From Amycolatopsis mediterranei (lineage in GTDB: Bacteria > Actinomycetota > Actinomycetes > Mycobacteriales > Pseudonocardiaceae): DNA of 64,000 nucleotides. The notes below the pieces were generated by a model. That model made no database searches. It worked only from the letters and a program-made list of their open reading frames with translations, and was not told the origin of the DNA. Numbering within the stretch: position 1 is the stretch's first letter; each line of letters opens with the position of its first letter. Positions 1-8,487 of the stretch are shown piece after piece. Location: NCBI RefSeq assembly GCF_026017845.1, contig NZ_CP100416.1:3073926-3137925 (forward strand). The letters are read 5' to 3'. Made by a program: the position numbers and the translations under genes.

Positions 1-301
1 ACTCGAGCATGTCGTCGAGGTCGTGGGTCAGCCGCGCCTCGGCGGTGAACTGGACGTAGGAGAACGGCGGCTTCTGGTCGTCGACGGCCAGCGAGATGCG
101 CCCGTCGCGGGCGATGGCCTTGCCCTTGAGCGTCTCGGTGCCGGTGGTGAAGATCAGCTCGTCGCCGTCCGGGCCTTCGTTCAGCAGGAACCAGATCGGG
201 GTGACGATCGGGGAGCCGTCCTTCCTGACCAGGCCCAGCATGCCGGTGCGGGTGCCTTCGGACGCGAACTTCCACCACTCTTCGCGGCTCATCTCACGCA
301 T
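1..301 (-). CDS. PPOX-family (split-barrel) F420/FMN oxidoreductase, C-terminus cut by window edge
   Basis: N-terminal 100 residues of a small flavin- or F420-dependent oxidoreductase of the pyridoxamine-phosphate-oxidase-like split-barrel fold; the rest lies outside the window. The visible part starts MREMSREEWW, then GTRTGMLGLVRKDGSP and VTPIWFLL, a short helix followed by barrel strands as usual in this family. The start at 301 is preferred because a minus-strand TAACGT ends exactly seven bases upstream and there is no Shine-Dalgarno, pointing to a leaderless mRNA; the Met at 292 is the alternative. It diverges from the SMC-like operon with only 62 bp between starts. The substrate cannot be told from this fragment. 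Confidence 0.75.
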   Translation of the reverse strand, partial: MREMSREEWWKFASEGTRTGMLGLVRKDGSPIVTPIWFLLNEGPDGDELIFTTGTETLKGKAIARDGRISLAVDDQKPPFSYVQFTAEARLTHDLDDMLE

Positions 302-308
302 AGGAGGG

Positions 309-314
309 ACGTTA
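309..314 (-). promoter_or_regulatory. -10 element for the PPOX gene (leaderless)
   Basis: Minus-strand TAACGT, matching TAnnnT, lies seven bases before the ATG at 301, the spacing expected when transcription starts on the start codon. No clear -35 was seen. Confidence 0.45.
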
Positions 315-349
315 GCCCGTCACCCGCGCGTGCGCAGAGGGTGGCCGAC

Positions 350-355
350 TAGCCT
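350..355 (+). promoter_or_regulatory. -10 element for the kleisin-like/KITE-like/SMC operon
   Basis: TAGCCT lies eight bases before the GTG at 364. With no Shine-Dalgarno before either this GTG or the in-frame ATG at 388, a leaderless start at 364 fits best. Confidence 0.45.
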
Positions 356-363
356 GGCCTGCT

Positions 364-1845
364 GTGCGAGACGACGACAGGGCCGCCATGGGACTGGCCG
401 ACGAGGGGCTGACCCGCCGCCTCAAGGCGCTGGCCTGCACCGCGCCGCTGCACGACCTGGACGCGCGCAAGGCGAAGCTCGACTGGGCCGACGCCACGAT
501 CTACCAGATGGCCGAGATCGCGCTGCACACGATCGACCAGGTCACCATCGCGATGGACTTCGACACCGGCGCCGGCCACGACGAGGTCATCGACCGGCTG
601 CTGCCGTTCATCGCCCAGCAGGCGCCGTCGCGGATGCCCGAGGAACACGTCCGGGTGGCCAAGTGGGTGCTCGACAACCTCATCAACGTCGGGACGACCG
701 ACCGCGGCTTCCGGCGCGTCTACGGCTCGGTCGGGCCGGGCGGCTACCAGCGGCGTCAGTTCGATTTCAAGCTGCTCGTCGAGCTGGCCGCCCGCGACGG
801 CGAGGTCTACCTGCGCGCCACCGACGAAGCCATCAACGTCCTGGTCGGCGCCCTCGACACCGACGTCGAGTCCGCGCAGATCGCCGCCGAGGTCAAGCTC
901 GAGAACCTGATCAACCGCGGCCGGCTGGCCGACGCGAAGCTCGCCGCCGAGCAGGCCCGCTACCGGACCGTCCAGTACGGCGAAACCCTGCGCGCGAAGC
1001 TCGACGCGACCCGCCGTGACGTCCGGTCGGTCGACTGGGAACGCGAAGTGCCCGAGCTGCTCGACAGCGCGCTGAGCCACATCGAGGCCCGGTTCCGCGC
1101 CGAGAACGCCATCCTCAAGAACATCACCACCGCCCGTGACGAGACCGAGGACCTCGACCGCAAGCGGCGCGCCGCCGAGCTCGTCGACATCGTCGGCGAC
1201 TGCATCCGCCGCCACACCCGCCTGCAGTCCCGGCTGGCCGACGCGGGCGCGGTCTTCCGCGCCGAGCAGGACCGCCAGCAGTTCTCCGGCCCGCCCCAGC
1301 GCGCGACCCTCGATCTCTTCGGCCAGCTCCTCGTGCCCACCCTGGGTCTGCCGCTGGCCGACGCCGTCGCCCCGGCCGAGCACTTCTTCCACGCCGTCGC
1401 GGGCATCTCCGCTCCCGTCGTGCCGTCGCTGTCGTCGCTGGTCTCGCTGCTCCTCCGCCCGGCACCGGAACGCGACCAGCTGGTCGGGGAGATCCCCGAA
1501 CGCGAGCTGATGCCCGCCGAGGTCACCGACAAGTTCGGCGACGACGTCTGGCGCGCCGCCGACGAGCTCCTCGACCTGCCCGAAGTGCCACGGCGGCTGT
1601 CGGGCCTGCTCGAAGAAGCCCGCCGCAGCCGCCAGCCGGGGCTCGCTGCCCTGGTCGCGCTGCGCGCGGTCCACGCCTACAGTCCCGGGATCGGCGCGGC
1701 CCGCCGCCAAGGCGACCGCTCGGTGCTGCTCGCCGTCGACGACGGCACGCTCCTGGACGACCCGGACTTCGGCGGCGCCGACCTGCTCCTGTCCACCGCC
1801 GCCGTCGAGCGGGCCGACGAAGAAGAGAACGAGGAGGTCGCCTGA
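364..1845 (+). CDS. Kleisin-like (MukF/JetA-type) subunit of an SMC-like complex
   Basis: First gene of a three-gene operon; 493 residues from GTG 364 (ATG at 388 is possible). No catalytic motif is visible. The protein is largely helical with a long charged helical stretch at about residues 175-300 and an acidic tail (ADEEENEEVA). Length and position match the kleisin of MukF (about 440) and JetA/MksF (about 500), which bridges the SMC heads and binds the winged-helix partner. The function is inferred from the operon: the next gene encodes a winged-helix protein and the third a giant SMC-like ATPase. The stop overlaps the next start by one base (TGATG). No JetD-type gene is present nearby, so plasmid defence by cleavage is not supported. 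Confidence 0.6.
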   Translation: MRDDDRAAMGLADEGLTRRLKALACTAPLHDLDARKAKLDWADATIYQMAEIALHTIDQVTIAMDFDTGAGHDEVIDRLLPFIAQQAPSRMPEEHVRVAKWVLDNLINVGTTDRGFRRVYGSVGPGGYQRRQFDFKLLVELAARDGEVYLRATDEAINVLVGALDTDVESAQIAAEVKLENLINRGRLADAKLAAEQARYRTVQYGETLRAKLDATRRDVRSVDWEREVPELLDSALSHIEARFRAENAILKNITTARDETEDLDRKRRAAELVDIVGDCIRRHTRLQSRLADAGAVFRAEQDRQQFSGPPQRATLDLFGQLLVPTLGLPLADAVAPAEHFFHAVAGISAPVVPSLSSLVSLLLRPAPERDQLVGEIPERELMPAEVTDKFGDDVWRAADELLDLPEVPRRLSGLLEEARRSRQPGLAALVALRAVHAYSPGIGAARRQGDRSVLLAVDDGTLLDDPDFGGADLLLSTAAVERADEEENEEVA

Positions 1846-2645
1846 TGGCGCTGTCCCACAGCAGCGTGGACGCCGAGGCCGCGGCCCGGCTGGTCGCCTT
1901 CGGCATGCGGCCGAAGCAGCTGCCCGCGCGTGACGTCGTCTACGGCGACCTCGTCCGCCGCTACGGCGAGGACAACGCGTTCAAGGCGCTCACCCACGCC
2001 GTCGCCGCCGGGCTCGGGCTGATGGTCCTCGAGGTCAACCAGCAGGCCGGCGCGGTCCTCGCGGCCACCGACGAGTCCGTCTTCGAGATCAAGATGGACT
2101 CCTACGCCCGTCAGGCCAAGATCCGCGAGCGCCGTGAGACCGAGAAGGTCCTGCACGGCCTGATCCACCTCGCCACCGCGGCGCTGGGCTACCCGCGCCC
2201 CGACGATCTCGCCAACGACACCTACATCGGCCGCGTGAGCGTCGAGCAGGTCGACGCGATGGTCCGCGAAGCCGCCCGCATGCTCGACGAGCGCGCCGCG
2301 GCGGCCGACGCCAACAACGACCCCCTGGCCGACGCGCCTGAGCTCGAACAGGCGTGGCGCGCCTACGCCCGCCGCCCGGCCGCGGCCGCCACCAAGGACG
2401 GCCGCCTCGCCGCCGACACCACCCGCGGCATGGTCAGCCGCGCCTTGCGCTTCCTCGCCGACCAGGGCTTCCTGGTCCCGGTGAGCGACGAGCAGGGCGG
2501 CACCTACCGGACCACGCCGCGCTACCAGATCCAGGTCCGCGAGCTCGCGGCCGACGCCGCCTTCGACGACCTGCTCGCGCTCGGCGTCGTGGCCGTCGCG
2601 AACGACGGCGGGACGCTGCGCGCGGCCGCGTCGGACACGCTGTAA
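1845..2645 (+). CDS. KITE-like (MukE/JetB-type) winged-helix subunit of an SMC-like complex
   Basis: 266 residues; ATG at 1845 overlaps the upstream stop by one base and follows a strong GAGGAGG at 1831-1837. Two winged-helix-like regions can be read: an N-terminal one at roughly residues 20-85 (VVYGDLVRRYGEDNAFKAL) and a C-terminal one at about 185-235 (RGMVSRALRFLADQGFLVPV, then a beta wing with TYRTTPRYQIQV). This matches the tandem winged-helix layout of MukE/JetB proteins, which dimerise and sit on the kleisin. Size (MukE about 234) and the place between kleisin-like and ATPase genes support the call. It could be annotated simply as hypothetical; primary sequence similarity to known KITE proteins needs profile methods. 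Confidence 0.55.
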   Translation: MALSHSSVDAEAAARLVAFGMRPKQLPARDVVYGDLVRRYGEDNAFKALTHAVAAGLGLMVLEVNQQAGAVLAATDESVFEIKMDSYARQAKIRERRETEKVLHGLIHLATAALGYPRPDDLANDTYIGRVSVEQVDAMVREAARMLDERAAAADANNDPLADAPELEQAWRAYARRPAAAATKDGRLAADTTRGMVSRALRFLADQGFLVPVSDEQGGTYRTTPRYQIQVRELAADAAFDDLLALGVVAVANDGGTLRAAASDTL

Positions 2646-2656
2646 AAGGGGAGTAG

Positions 2657-5600
2657 ATGTACGAGCTTTCGCGGGTCCGCCTGCATTCGGTGGGCCCGGC
2701 GGGTGCCCGCTACCAGGACGTCGTCCTCGACTTCAGCGGCGTCGGCGCCAAGATCACCGCGCCGCAGCAGGACGCGCTGTTCAGCGCGGGCATCCACGCG
2801 ACCGGCCCCGCCGAGCTGCGCCGCCCCTCACCGGCGAGCGTGCTGTTCCTCGAGAACGGCGGCGGCAAGTCCGTGCTCATCAAGCTGATCTTCTCGGTGA
2901 TGCTGCCCGGCCGCCGCCAGGTCGTCGGCACCACCAGCACGAAGGTCCTGGAGAAGTTCGTCGCCGCCAAGGACGTCTCGCACGTCGTGCTGGAGTGGCT
3001 GCACGTCGAGAGCGGGCACCGGATCATCACCGGCAAGGTCTCCGAATGGCGCGGGCACGTCGTGTCCGCCGACTCCGAGAACCTCGTCGACTCCTGGTAC
3101 TGCTTCCGCCCGACCGCCGCGCTGGGGCTCGATTCCCTGCCGATGACCCAGGACGGCCGGCTGCTGACGATGTCCGGCTTCCACGACAAGCTCACCGCGG
3201 CCCAGCTGGCCGAGCCCGAGCTGGAGCTGTCCTGGACCCGCCGCCACCACGAGTGGACCGGCCGGCTCGATTCCCTCGGCCTCGACACCGAGCTGTTCCG
3301 GTACCAGCGCGCGATGAACGCGGGCGAAGGCGAAGCGGCGGACGCGTTCGCCTTCGGCACCGACGACGCGTTCGTCGAATTCCTGCTGCGCGCGGTCATC
3401 TCCGAGGAGGAGCCGAAGGACCTCGCCGAGGTCGTCGCGACCTACGCCCACAACCTGGCCCAGCGCGGGGACCTGTTGTCGGAACGCGACTTCGTCGCGG
3501 GTGCGCTCGACCTGCTGGGGCCGCTGGCCGCCGAAGAGGGCGTCGCCGCGGAGTCGCGGAAGATCGCGGAGTCCGCGAAGGCCGACATGGCCGAGCTGGC
3601 CGGGCGCGTCGTGGCGCGCAACGAACTCGAGAACGCGCGGCTGGCCGGGCTCGAGGACCACGTCACCGAGGTCAAGTCCGCGGAGAAGCTGGCCGAGGGC
3701 GACCACCGGCGGCTCGCGGCGGCCGTCACGGAACTGCGCCGCCTGGTCGCGGTGCTGCGGCTGGACGAGGTCCAGGAGGCCCGCAAGCGCGTCGACGCCG
3801 AGCTCGCCCAGGCGAAAACCGAGGCGGAGGCCTGGCGCGAGACGGCGACCGTCCTCAACTCTCTGAACGCGGCTCGCAAGGCGAAGGACCTGCGCGAACT
3901 CGTCGGCAGCCGGGAGGAAAAGGCGCGTCCGGCCCTGAAGGCGCGCAACGACGCCGCTTCGGCGCTCGCGCGCGGGTTGCACGCGCTGGCCCAGGACGCC
4001 CAGCGGCAGGCCGACAAGGCCGAAGCGCACGCGGGCGCGTTGCGTGCCGAAGCCGAGAAGGCGCAGACCGAGCGTGATGAAGCCGCGAACCTCGCGGCCG
4101 CGCGCCGGGCCGAGGCGCGCGGGCTGACCACGCGGATCACCGAGCTGCGCGAAGAGGTCCAGGCCGCCGTCCGCGCCGGGTTGCTGCCTTCGGGCGCCGA
4201 CGTCGCCGAAGCTTCCCGCGCCGCTCGCAGTGCCGCCGAAGCGGCCACCGCCGAACTCGCGCGCCGCGAACAGGAACTCGACCGCGTCGCCACGGATCTC
4301 CAGGCGGCGCAACGGGCCGTGAACGAAGCGCACCAGCTCGCCGGCACCACGCAGGACCGCCTGGAACGCGCCACCGAGGACCTCGACCGCGCGCACCGCC
4401 GGACCGACGCCCTCGCCGCCGAAAGCCGGCTGGTCGAGCTGCTCGGCGCTGACGACGTCAACCTGGAGAGCGACCTCCCGGTGCTGCTGGAGCGGCTGCG
4501 CGAGGCGAGCGCGGCCGTCGAAAAGGAGCAGACCGCGCTGCGGATGGAGGAGTCCGCCGACGAGCGGGCCCTGGCCGCGCTGGGGTCCGGCGGGCTGCTG
4601 CCGCCCCCCGAGGACGTCCAGGCGGCGCTCGACGCTCTCGAAGAGGCCGGGATCACCGCGTGGTCCGGCTGGCGCTATCTGTCCAAACTGGACGCTGCCC
4701 GGCGGGCCGAGGTGCTGGAAAGCCTGCCGCAGCTGGTGTCCGGGGTCCTGCTGAACGACGCTGCGCACGCTGATCGCGCCCGCGAGGTGCTCACGACGCG
4801 GCGGCTGCTGCCGAGCGCGATCATCGCCGTCGGCACGACCGAGGCACTGCAGGAGCAGGCGCCGTCCGCGCCCGGCGTCGAGTTCCTCGTGCCGCCGAAC
4901 CCGGCGATGTACGACGAAGAAGCCGCCGACGCCGAACGGGAAGCCGTGGCGCGGCGGCACACCGAGCGGCAGCGGCGCCTCGAAGCGTTGTCCGCCAAGC
5001 TGTCCGCGGACGGCGCCTTGACGTGGAAGCTCACGACGTGGCGTGAGGACTACCCGGCCGGAGCCGTCGCCACCCTGGCCGAGCAGGCCCAGGCGGCGCG
5101 AACCGCCCGCGAGACCGCGCGGACCGCGCTGGCGCAGGCCGACGCGGAATTCGCGCGGTTGAGCGAAAAGGCGGTCTCGCTGCGCGAGCGCGTCCCCGAG
5201 CTGCGGGCGGCCGCCGCCGAGGCGGAGGAGAGGGCCCGGCGGCTGGGTGAGCTGGGCGTCCGGAGCGCCCGGATCGCCCAGTGGTCCGAAGAGGCCGAGC
5301 GCGCCACCGAGATCGCCGAGCGCGCCGACCTCCAGGCGTCCGACGCGGCGGGCAAGGCCGCGCGGCTGCGCGAGCAGGCGGGGGAGGAGCAGCGCACCGC
5401 CGACGGGCACCGCCGGACCGCGAGCACGGCGCGCGCCGAACTGGCCGAGGTGCCCGGGGCGGCCGACGCCGCGGACGGCCCGGCGCCGTCCGAACCGGTG
5501 GACGCGCTGCGGCGGACCTACCTGTCGGCGTCCGAGTCGTACGCGAAGGTCGAGGTCGGCAGCGACCTGCGCAGCGAGCTGGAGCAGGCCGAGTCCGCCG

Positions 5601-7123
5601 AAGCCGCCGCCGGCTCGGCGGTCGAGTCCATGGACGAGGCCGTCCGCACCCGGGCCGCCGAACTCCTGGAGACCCCCGACGGCTCCGACGCGTCGGCGCG
5701 GGCGGCCGCGCTGGCTCGCGCCCGCCGGGTCGTCGACGTCCTCGAGGACGAGCGCACCGAAGCGATCGGCCTCGTCTCGACGCGGCGCGCCGAGCTGGAC
5801 GCGCTGCCGCTGCAGAACGGCGTCAACGGCGAGAAACCGCGGGACATCGAGCACGGCCTGGAGCTGATCGACGCGGCCGGGCTGGAGGCTTCCGCGGCCG
5901 CGCGGAAGTGGGAAGAGCTGCAGGAACGCCGGGCGGCGGCGGAAGCGACGCTGGAATCGGCGCGCACTTCGGCTTCGGGCTTCGCGCTGCTCGCCGAGTC
6001 GATGGGCCACCTGGTGACCGATACGGACGCCGCCGCCTACGACGGCGACGTCGACACCGCGCGCGCCCAGCACGCGCGGCTGAACGCCACCTTCAACCAG
6101 GCCCAGGAGGCCGCCGACGCCGGCGACCGGCGGGTGCGCGCGGCTGCGGACCAGCTCGCGCAGTACGCGACCGAGAAGCGGTTCGAGAAGCTGAGCACCC
6201 CGGTGCGCCAGCAGGTCATCTCGGTCAAGCGCGACCAGCTCCCGGCGCACGCCGCGGAGTGGGCCGAAGCGCTGCGGCCGCGGCTGCGGTCGCTGACCGA
6301 CGACCTCGCCCAGATCGACCGGCACCGCGGCGGCATCATCACCCGCCTGCAGGGCATGGTCGACGGCGCACTCCGGACGTTGCGCTCGGCCCAGCGGGTC
6401 TCTCGCCTGCCGGACGGCCTCGGCGACTGGTCCGGGCAGGAGTTCCTCCGCATCCGCTTCACCGAGCTGGAGGACAACGCGCTCACCGAAAAGCTCGGCG
6501 AGGTCGTCGACGAGGCCGCCGTGGGCAAGACCGCCGATGGCCGGGACGTCAAGCGCGACGGGCTTTCCCTGGTGCTGCGCGGCGTCCGGGCCGCGGCGCC
6601 CAAGGGTTTCCGCGTCGACATGCTCAAGCCGGACTCGGTGCTGCGGACCGAACGCCAGCGCGTCTCGGAGATCCGCGACGTCTTCTCCGGCGGCCAGCAG
6701 CTGACCGCGGCGATCATCCTGTACTGCACCCTGGCGGCGCTGCGGGCCAACAACCGCGGCAAGGTCCGCAACCGGCACTCGGGCGTGCTGTTCCTGGACA
6801 ACCCGATCGGCCGCGCGTCCGCCGGGTACCTCCTGGAGCTGCAGCGCGCGGTCGCCGAAGCACTGGGCGTGCAGCTGATCTACACGACGGGGCTGTTCGA
6901 CGCGGGCGCGCTGTCGGAGTTCCCGCTGATCGTGCGGCTGCGCAACGACGCCGACCTGCGGGCGGGCCGCAAGTACCTGTCGGTGGACTCGACGATCCGG
7001 AACTCCCTGGAGGACCTGGGCGAGCCCGACGGCGTCGCGCGGCTGTCGGCGACCCGGATGTTCACCCGGGCGGCCACCGAGGCCGATGCCGCCGATTCCG
7101 CTGAGGACGAACAGACGGCCTAG
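2657..7123 (+). CDS. SMC-like ATPase (MukB/JetC-like), 1488 residues
   Basis: Third gene of the operon, ATG at 2657 after AAAAGGGGAG. Architecture is that of an SMC protein: N-terminal head with Walker A LENGGGKSV (Lys about 71), a long Ala/Glu/Arg-rich coiled coil at about 290-640, a globular hinge-like block at about 643-760 near the midpoint (LLPPPEDVQAALDAL ... FLVPPNPAMYDE), a returning coiled coil to about 1240, and a C-terminal head with the ABC signature FSGGQQLT (about 1343) and Walker B GVLFLDNPIG (Asp about 1381). The position after the Walker B Asp, usually a catalytic Glu, is Asn. Total length is close to MukB (1486). It presumably forms an ATP-driven DNA-entrapping ring with the two upstream products; a role in chromosome organisation or defence is inference. 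Confidence 0.8.
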   Translation: MYELSRVRLHSVGPAGARYQDVVLDFSGVGAKITAPQQDALFSAGIHATGPAELRRPSPASVLFLENGGGKSVLIKLIFSVMLPGRRQVVGTTSTKVLEKFVAAKDVSHVVLEWLHVESGHRIITGKVSEWRGHVVSADSENLVDSWYCFRPTAALGLDSLPMTQDGRLLTMSGFHDKLTAAQLAEPELELSWTRRHHEWTGRLDSLGLDTELFRYQRAMNAGEGEAADAFAFGTDDAFVEFLLRAVISEEEPKDLAEVVATYAHNLAQRGDLLSERDFVAGALDLLGPLAAEEGVAAESRKIAESAKADMAELAGRVVARNELENARLAGLEDHVTEVKSAEKLAEGDHRRLAAAVTELRRLVAVLRLDEVQEARKRVDAELAQAKTEAEAWRETATVLNSLNAARKAKDLRELVGSREEKARPALKARNDAASALARGLHALAQDAQRQADKAEAHAGALRAEAEKAQTERDEAANLAAARRAEARGLTTRITELREEVQAAVRAGLLPSGADVAEASRAARSAAEAATAELARREQELDRVATDLQAAQRAVNEAHQLAGTTQDRLERATEDLDRAHRRTDALAAESRLVELLGADDVNLESDLPVLLERLREASAAVEKEQTALRMEESADERALAALGSGGLLPPPEDVQAALDALEEAGITAWSGWRYLSKLDAARRAEVLESLPQLVSGVLLNDAAHADRAREVLTTRRLLPSAIIAVGTTEALQEQAPSAPGVEFLVPPNPAMYDEEAADAEREAVARRHTERQRRLEALSAKLSADGALTWKLTTWREDYPAGAVATLAEQAQAARTARETARTALAQADAEFARLSEKAVSLRERVPELRAAAAEAEERARRLGELGVRSARIAQWSEEAERATEIAERADLQASDAAGKAARLREQAGEEQRTADGHRRTASTARAELAEVPGAADAADGPAPSEPVDALRRTYLSASESYAKVEVGSDLRSELEQAESAEAAAGSAVESMDEAVRTRAAELLETPDGSDASARAAALARARRVVDVLEDERTEAIGLVSTRRAELDALPLQNGVNGEKPRDIEHGLELIDAAGLEASAAARKWEELQERRAAAEATLESARTSASGFALLAESMGHLVTDTDAAAYDGDVDTARAQHARLNATFNQAQEAADAGDRRVRAAADQLAQYATEKRFEKLSTPVRQQVISVKRDQLPAHAAEWAEALRPRLRSLTDDLAQIDRHRGGIITRLQGMVDGALRTLRSAQRVSRLPDGLGDWSGQEFLRIRFTELEDNALTEKLGEVVDEAAVGKTADGRDVKRDGLSLVLRGVRAAAPKGFRVDMLKPDSVLRTERQRVSEIRDVFSGGQQLTAAIILYCTLAALRANNRGKVRNRHSGVLFLDNPIGRASAGYLLELQRAVAEALGVQLIYTTGLFDAGALSEFPLIVRLRNDADLRAGRKYLSVDSTIRNSLEDLGEPDGVARLSATRMFTRAATEADAADSAEDEQTA

Positions 7124-7160
7124 CGGGAACAACCCGGCGTCTTCCGGGGTTCACGGGCGC

Positions 7161-7946
7161 ATGATGAAACTGGGGCCGCTGGGGGCCACTCACACCGCAC
7201 TGGACACCGACACGGCCGTGGCGGTCGAGCTCGAAGAGCTGGGCTACGCCACGCTGTGGCTGGCCGGTGGCCAGGGCAACAACCTGCCGCGGATCACCGA
7301 GGTCCTCCGCGGGACATCGCGGATCCAGGTGGCGAGCGGGATCCTGTCGGTGGACCGGGTGCCGTCGGCTTCCGTGGCTTCGGCGTACGCGGATCTGCCG
7401 GCCGGGCGGTTCGTCGTCGGCCTCGGCGGGGCGCACGGGGCTCGTCCGCTGGCGGCGCTGAACGACTACCTCGACGAGCTCGACGACACCGTGCCTGCGT
7501 CCGCCCGGATCCTCTCCGCGCTCGGGCCCCGGATGCTCGAGTTGGCGCGCGACCGCGCTTCGGGCGCCTACCCGTACCTGGTGACGACGGACTACGTCGC
7601 CTCGGCGCGGGAAATCCTGGGCGCGGACCGGCAGCTGGCGGTGCTGATGAGCGTCGTCGCCGAGACCGACCAGGCCAAGGTGCGCGAGGCCGTGCGGGGT
7701 GGCTCGCTGAAGTTCCTGGCCGGGATGCCGGGCTACGCGGCCAACTTCCGGCGGATGGGCTTCACCGACGCGGACATCGCGGACCTGTCCGACCGGCTGG
7801 TCGACGGCCTGACCGTGTGGGGCGACTTCGACACCGTCGTCGCGCGGCTGCAGGAGTACCGGGACGCGGGGGCCGACCAGGTCGTCGTCCCGCTCGGCGG
7901 CTTGCCGCGCGAGTGGTGGCCGGAGCTGGTGAAGGCACTGGACTAG
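7161..7946 (+). CDS. LLM-class F420-dependent oxidoreductase
   Basis: 261 residues from ATG 7161 (MMKLGPLGATHTAL), a natural start for this luciferase-like TIM-barrel family; an open frame continues upstream to 7086 but inside the SMC gene. Family landmarks are the early ELEELGYATLWLAGGQ, the RIQVASGILSVDR strand-loop and the late DFDTVVARLQEYRDAGADQVVV, the usual last barrel segment. Such enzymes bind F420H2 or FMN in the barrel and reduce or oxidise diverse small substrates in the cytoplasm; the substrate is unknown. It follows the SMC gene by 37 bp and might be read through from it, and its stop overlaps the convergent SnoaL gene by four bases. Confidence 0.8.
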   Translation: MMKLGPLGATHTALDTDTAVAVELEELGYATLWLAGGQGNNLPRITEVLRGTSRIQVASGILSVDRVPSASVASAYADLPAGRFVVGLGGAHGARPLAALNDYLDELDDTVPASARILSALGPRMLELARDRASGAYPYLVTTDYVASAREILGADRQLAVLMSVVAETDQAKVREAVRGGSLKFLAGMPGYAANFRRMGFTDADIADLSDRLVDGLTVWGDFDTVVARLQEYRDAGADQVVVPLGGLPREWWPELVKALD

Positions 7947-8425
7947 CCGCGGATCGCCCGCTGGTAGGCGGCGAGCGCGCCGGCGTCGTCGATGCTGCCG
8001 TGGTGGTGGACCTGCACCCAGCGCCCGGCTTCGTAGGCGAAGAACCGCGTCGTGCGGATGCTCAGGGGGACGGTTTCGGTCACGCGGTACTCGCCGGTCT
8101 CGCGGCCGGCGAACACCGCGTGACCGGCACCGGAGTACTCGACGATGTCGCCGAAGGTGACCGTGACGCGGGCCGGGCCGTGGAAAACCCGCTCGTACAG
8201 TTCGGTGATCGCTTCGCCGCCGCGGAGGACGCCGCCGAGCGGGTTGTTCAGCTGGGCCAGCGGATCACTCGTCCAGACCCGGCCGAACGCGTCGAGATCG
8301 CGCTGGTTGAAGGCGTAGTAGAACGATTCGAGCGCGGCCAGCGCACCCTCGCGGCCGGGGTTGCCCGCTTCGTCGAGGCGGTTGCGCGCGCCGGGGCCGA
8401 AGGACGTGTCGAGGTGTCGGGGCAC
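7943..8425 (-). CDS. SnoaL-like (NTF2-fold) protein
   Basis: 160 residues. The start is taken at GTG 8425 because AGGAG lies seven bases upstream on the minus strand; the longer frame to 8479 would run into the divergent regulator. The cone-shaped NTF2 fold is suggested by ALAALESFYYAFNQRDLDAFGRVWTSD at the start, GGEAITELYERVF, and the strand pair RTTRFFAYEAGRWVQVHHHGSI at the end. Proteins of this fold act as small-molecule isomerases, cyclases or simple binding proteins. It is divergent from an ArsR-type regulator with only 35 bp between starts, so the regulator may control it. Confidence 0.7.
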   Translation of the reverse strand: MPRHLDTSFGPGARNRLDEAGNPGREGALAALESFYYAFNQRDLDAFGRVWTSDPLAQLNNPLGGVLRGGEAITELYERVFHGPARVTVTFGDIVEYSGAGHAVFAGRETGEYRVTETVPLSIRTTRFFAYEAGRWVQVHHHGSIDDAGALAAYQRAIRG

Positions 8426-8437
8426 GGCTGCTCCTAG

Positions 8438-8487
8438 AGTGTTCGACGGAGGTCGACTTGATGAGTGTACGACAACCATCGAACACT
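8438..8487. promoter_or_regulatory. Probable operator of the ArsR-type regulator (three half-sites)
   Basis: AGTGTTCGA at 8438-8446, AGTGTACGA at 8464-8472 and TCGAACACT at 8479-8487. The first and third are perfect reverse complements; the second and third form a compact inverted repeat with a six-base spacer and one mismatch. They straddle the start of the regulator and the shared intergenic region, the right place for autoregulation and for control of the SnoaL gene. Confidence 0.6.

Noticed and set aside
2828..7132. 1434-codon open frame antisense to the SMC-like gene
   Set aside because: In very high-GC coding DNA the antisense frame opposite third positions stays open by chance; the sense strand has clear ATPase motifs and the antisense product is Arg/Gly/Leu low complexity.
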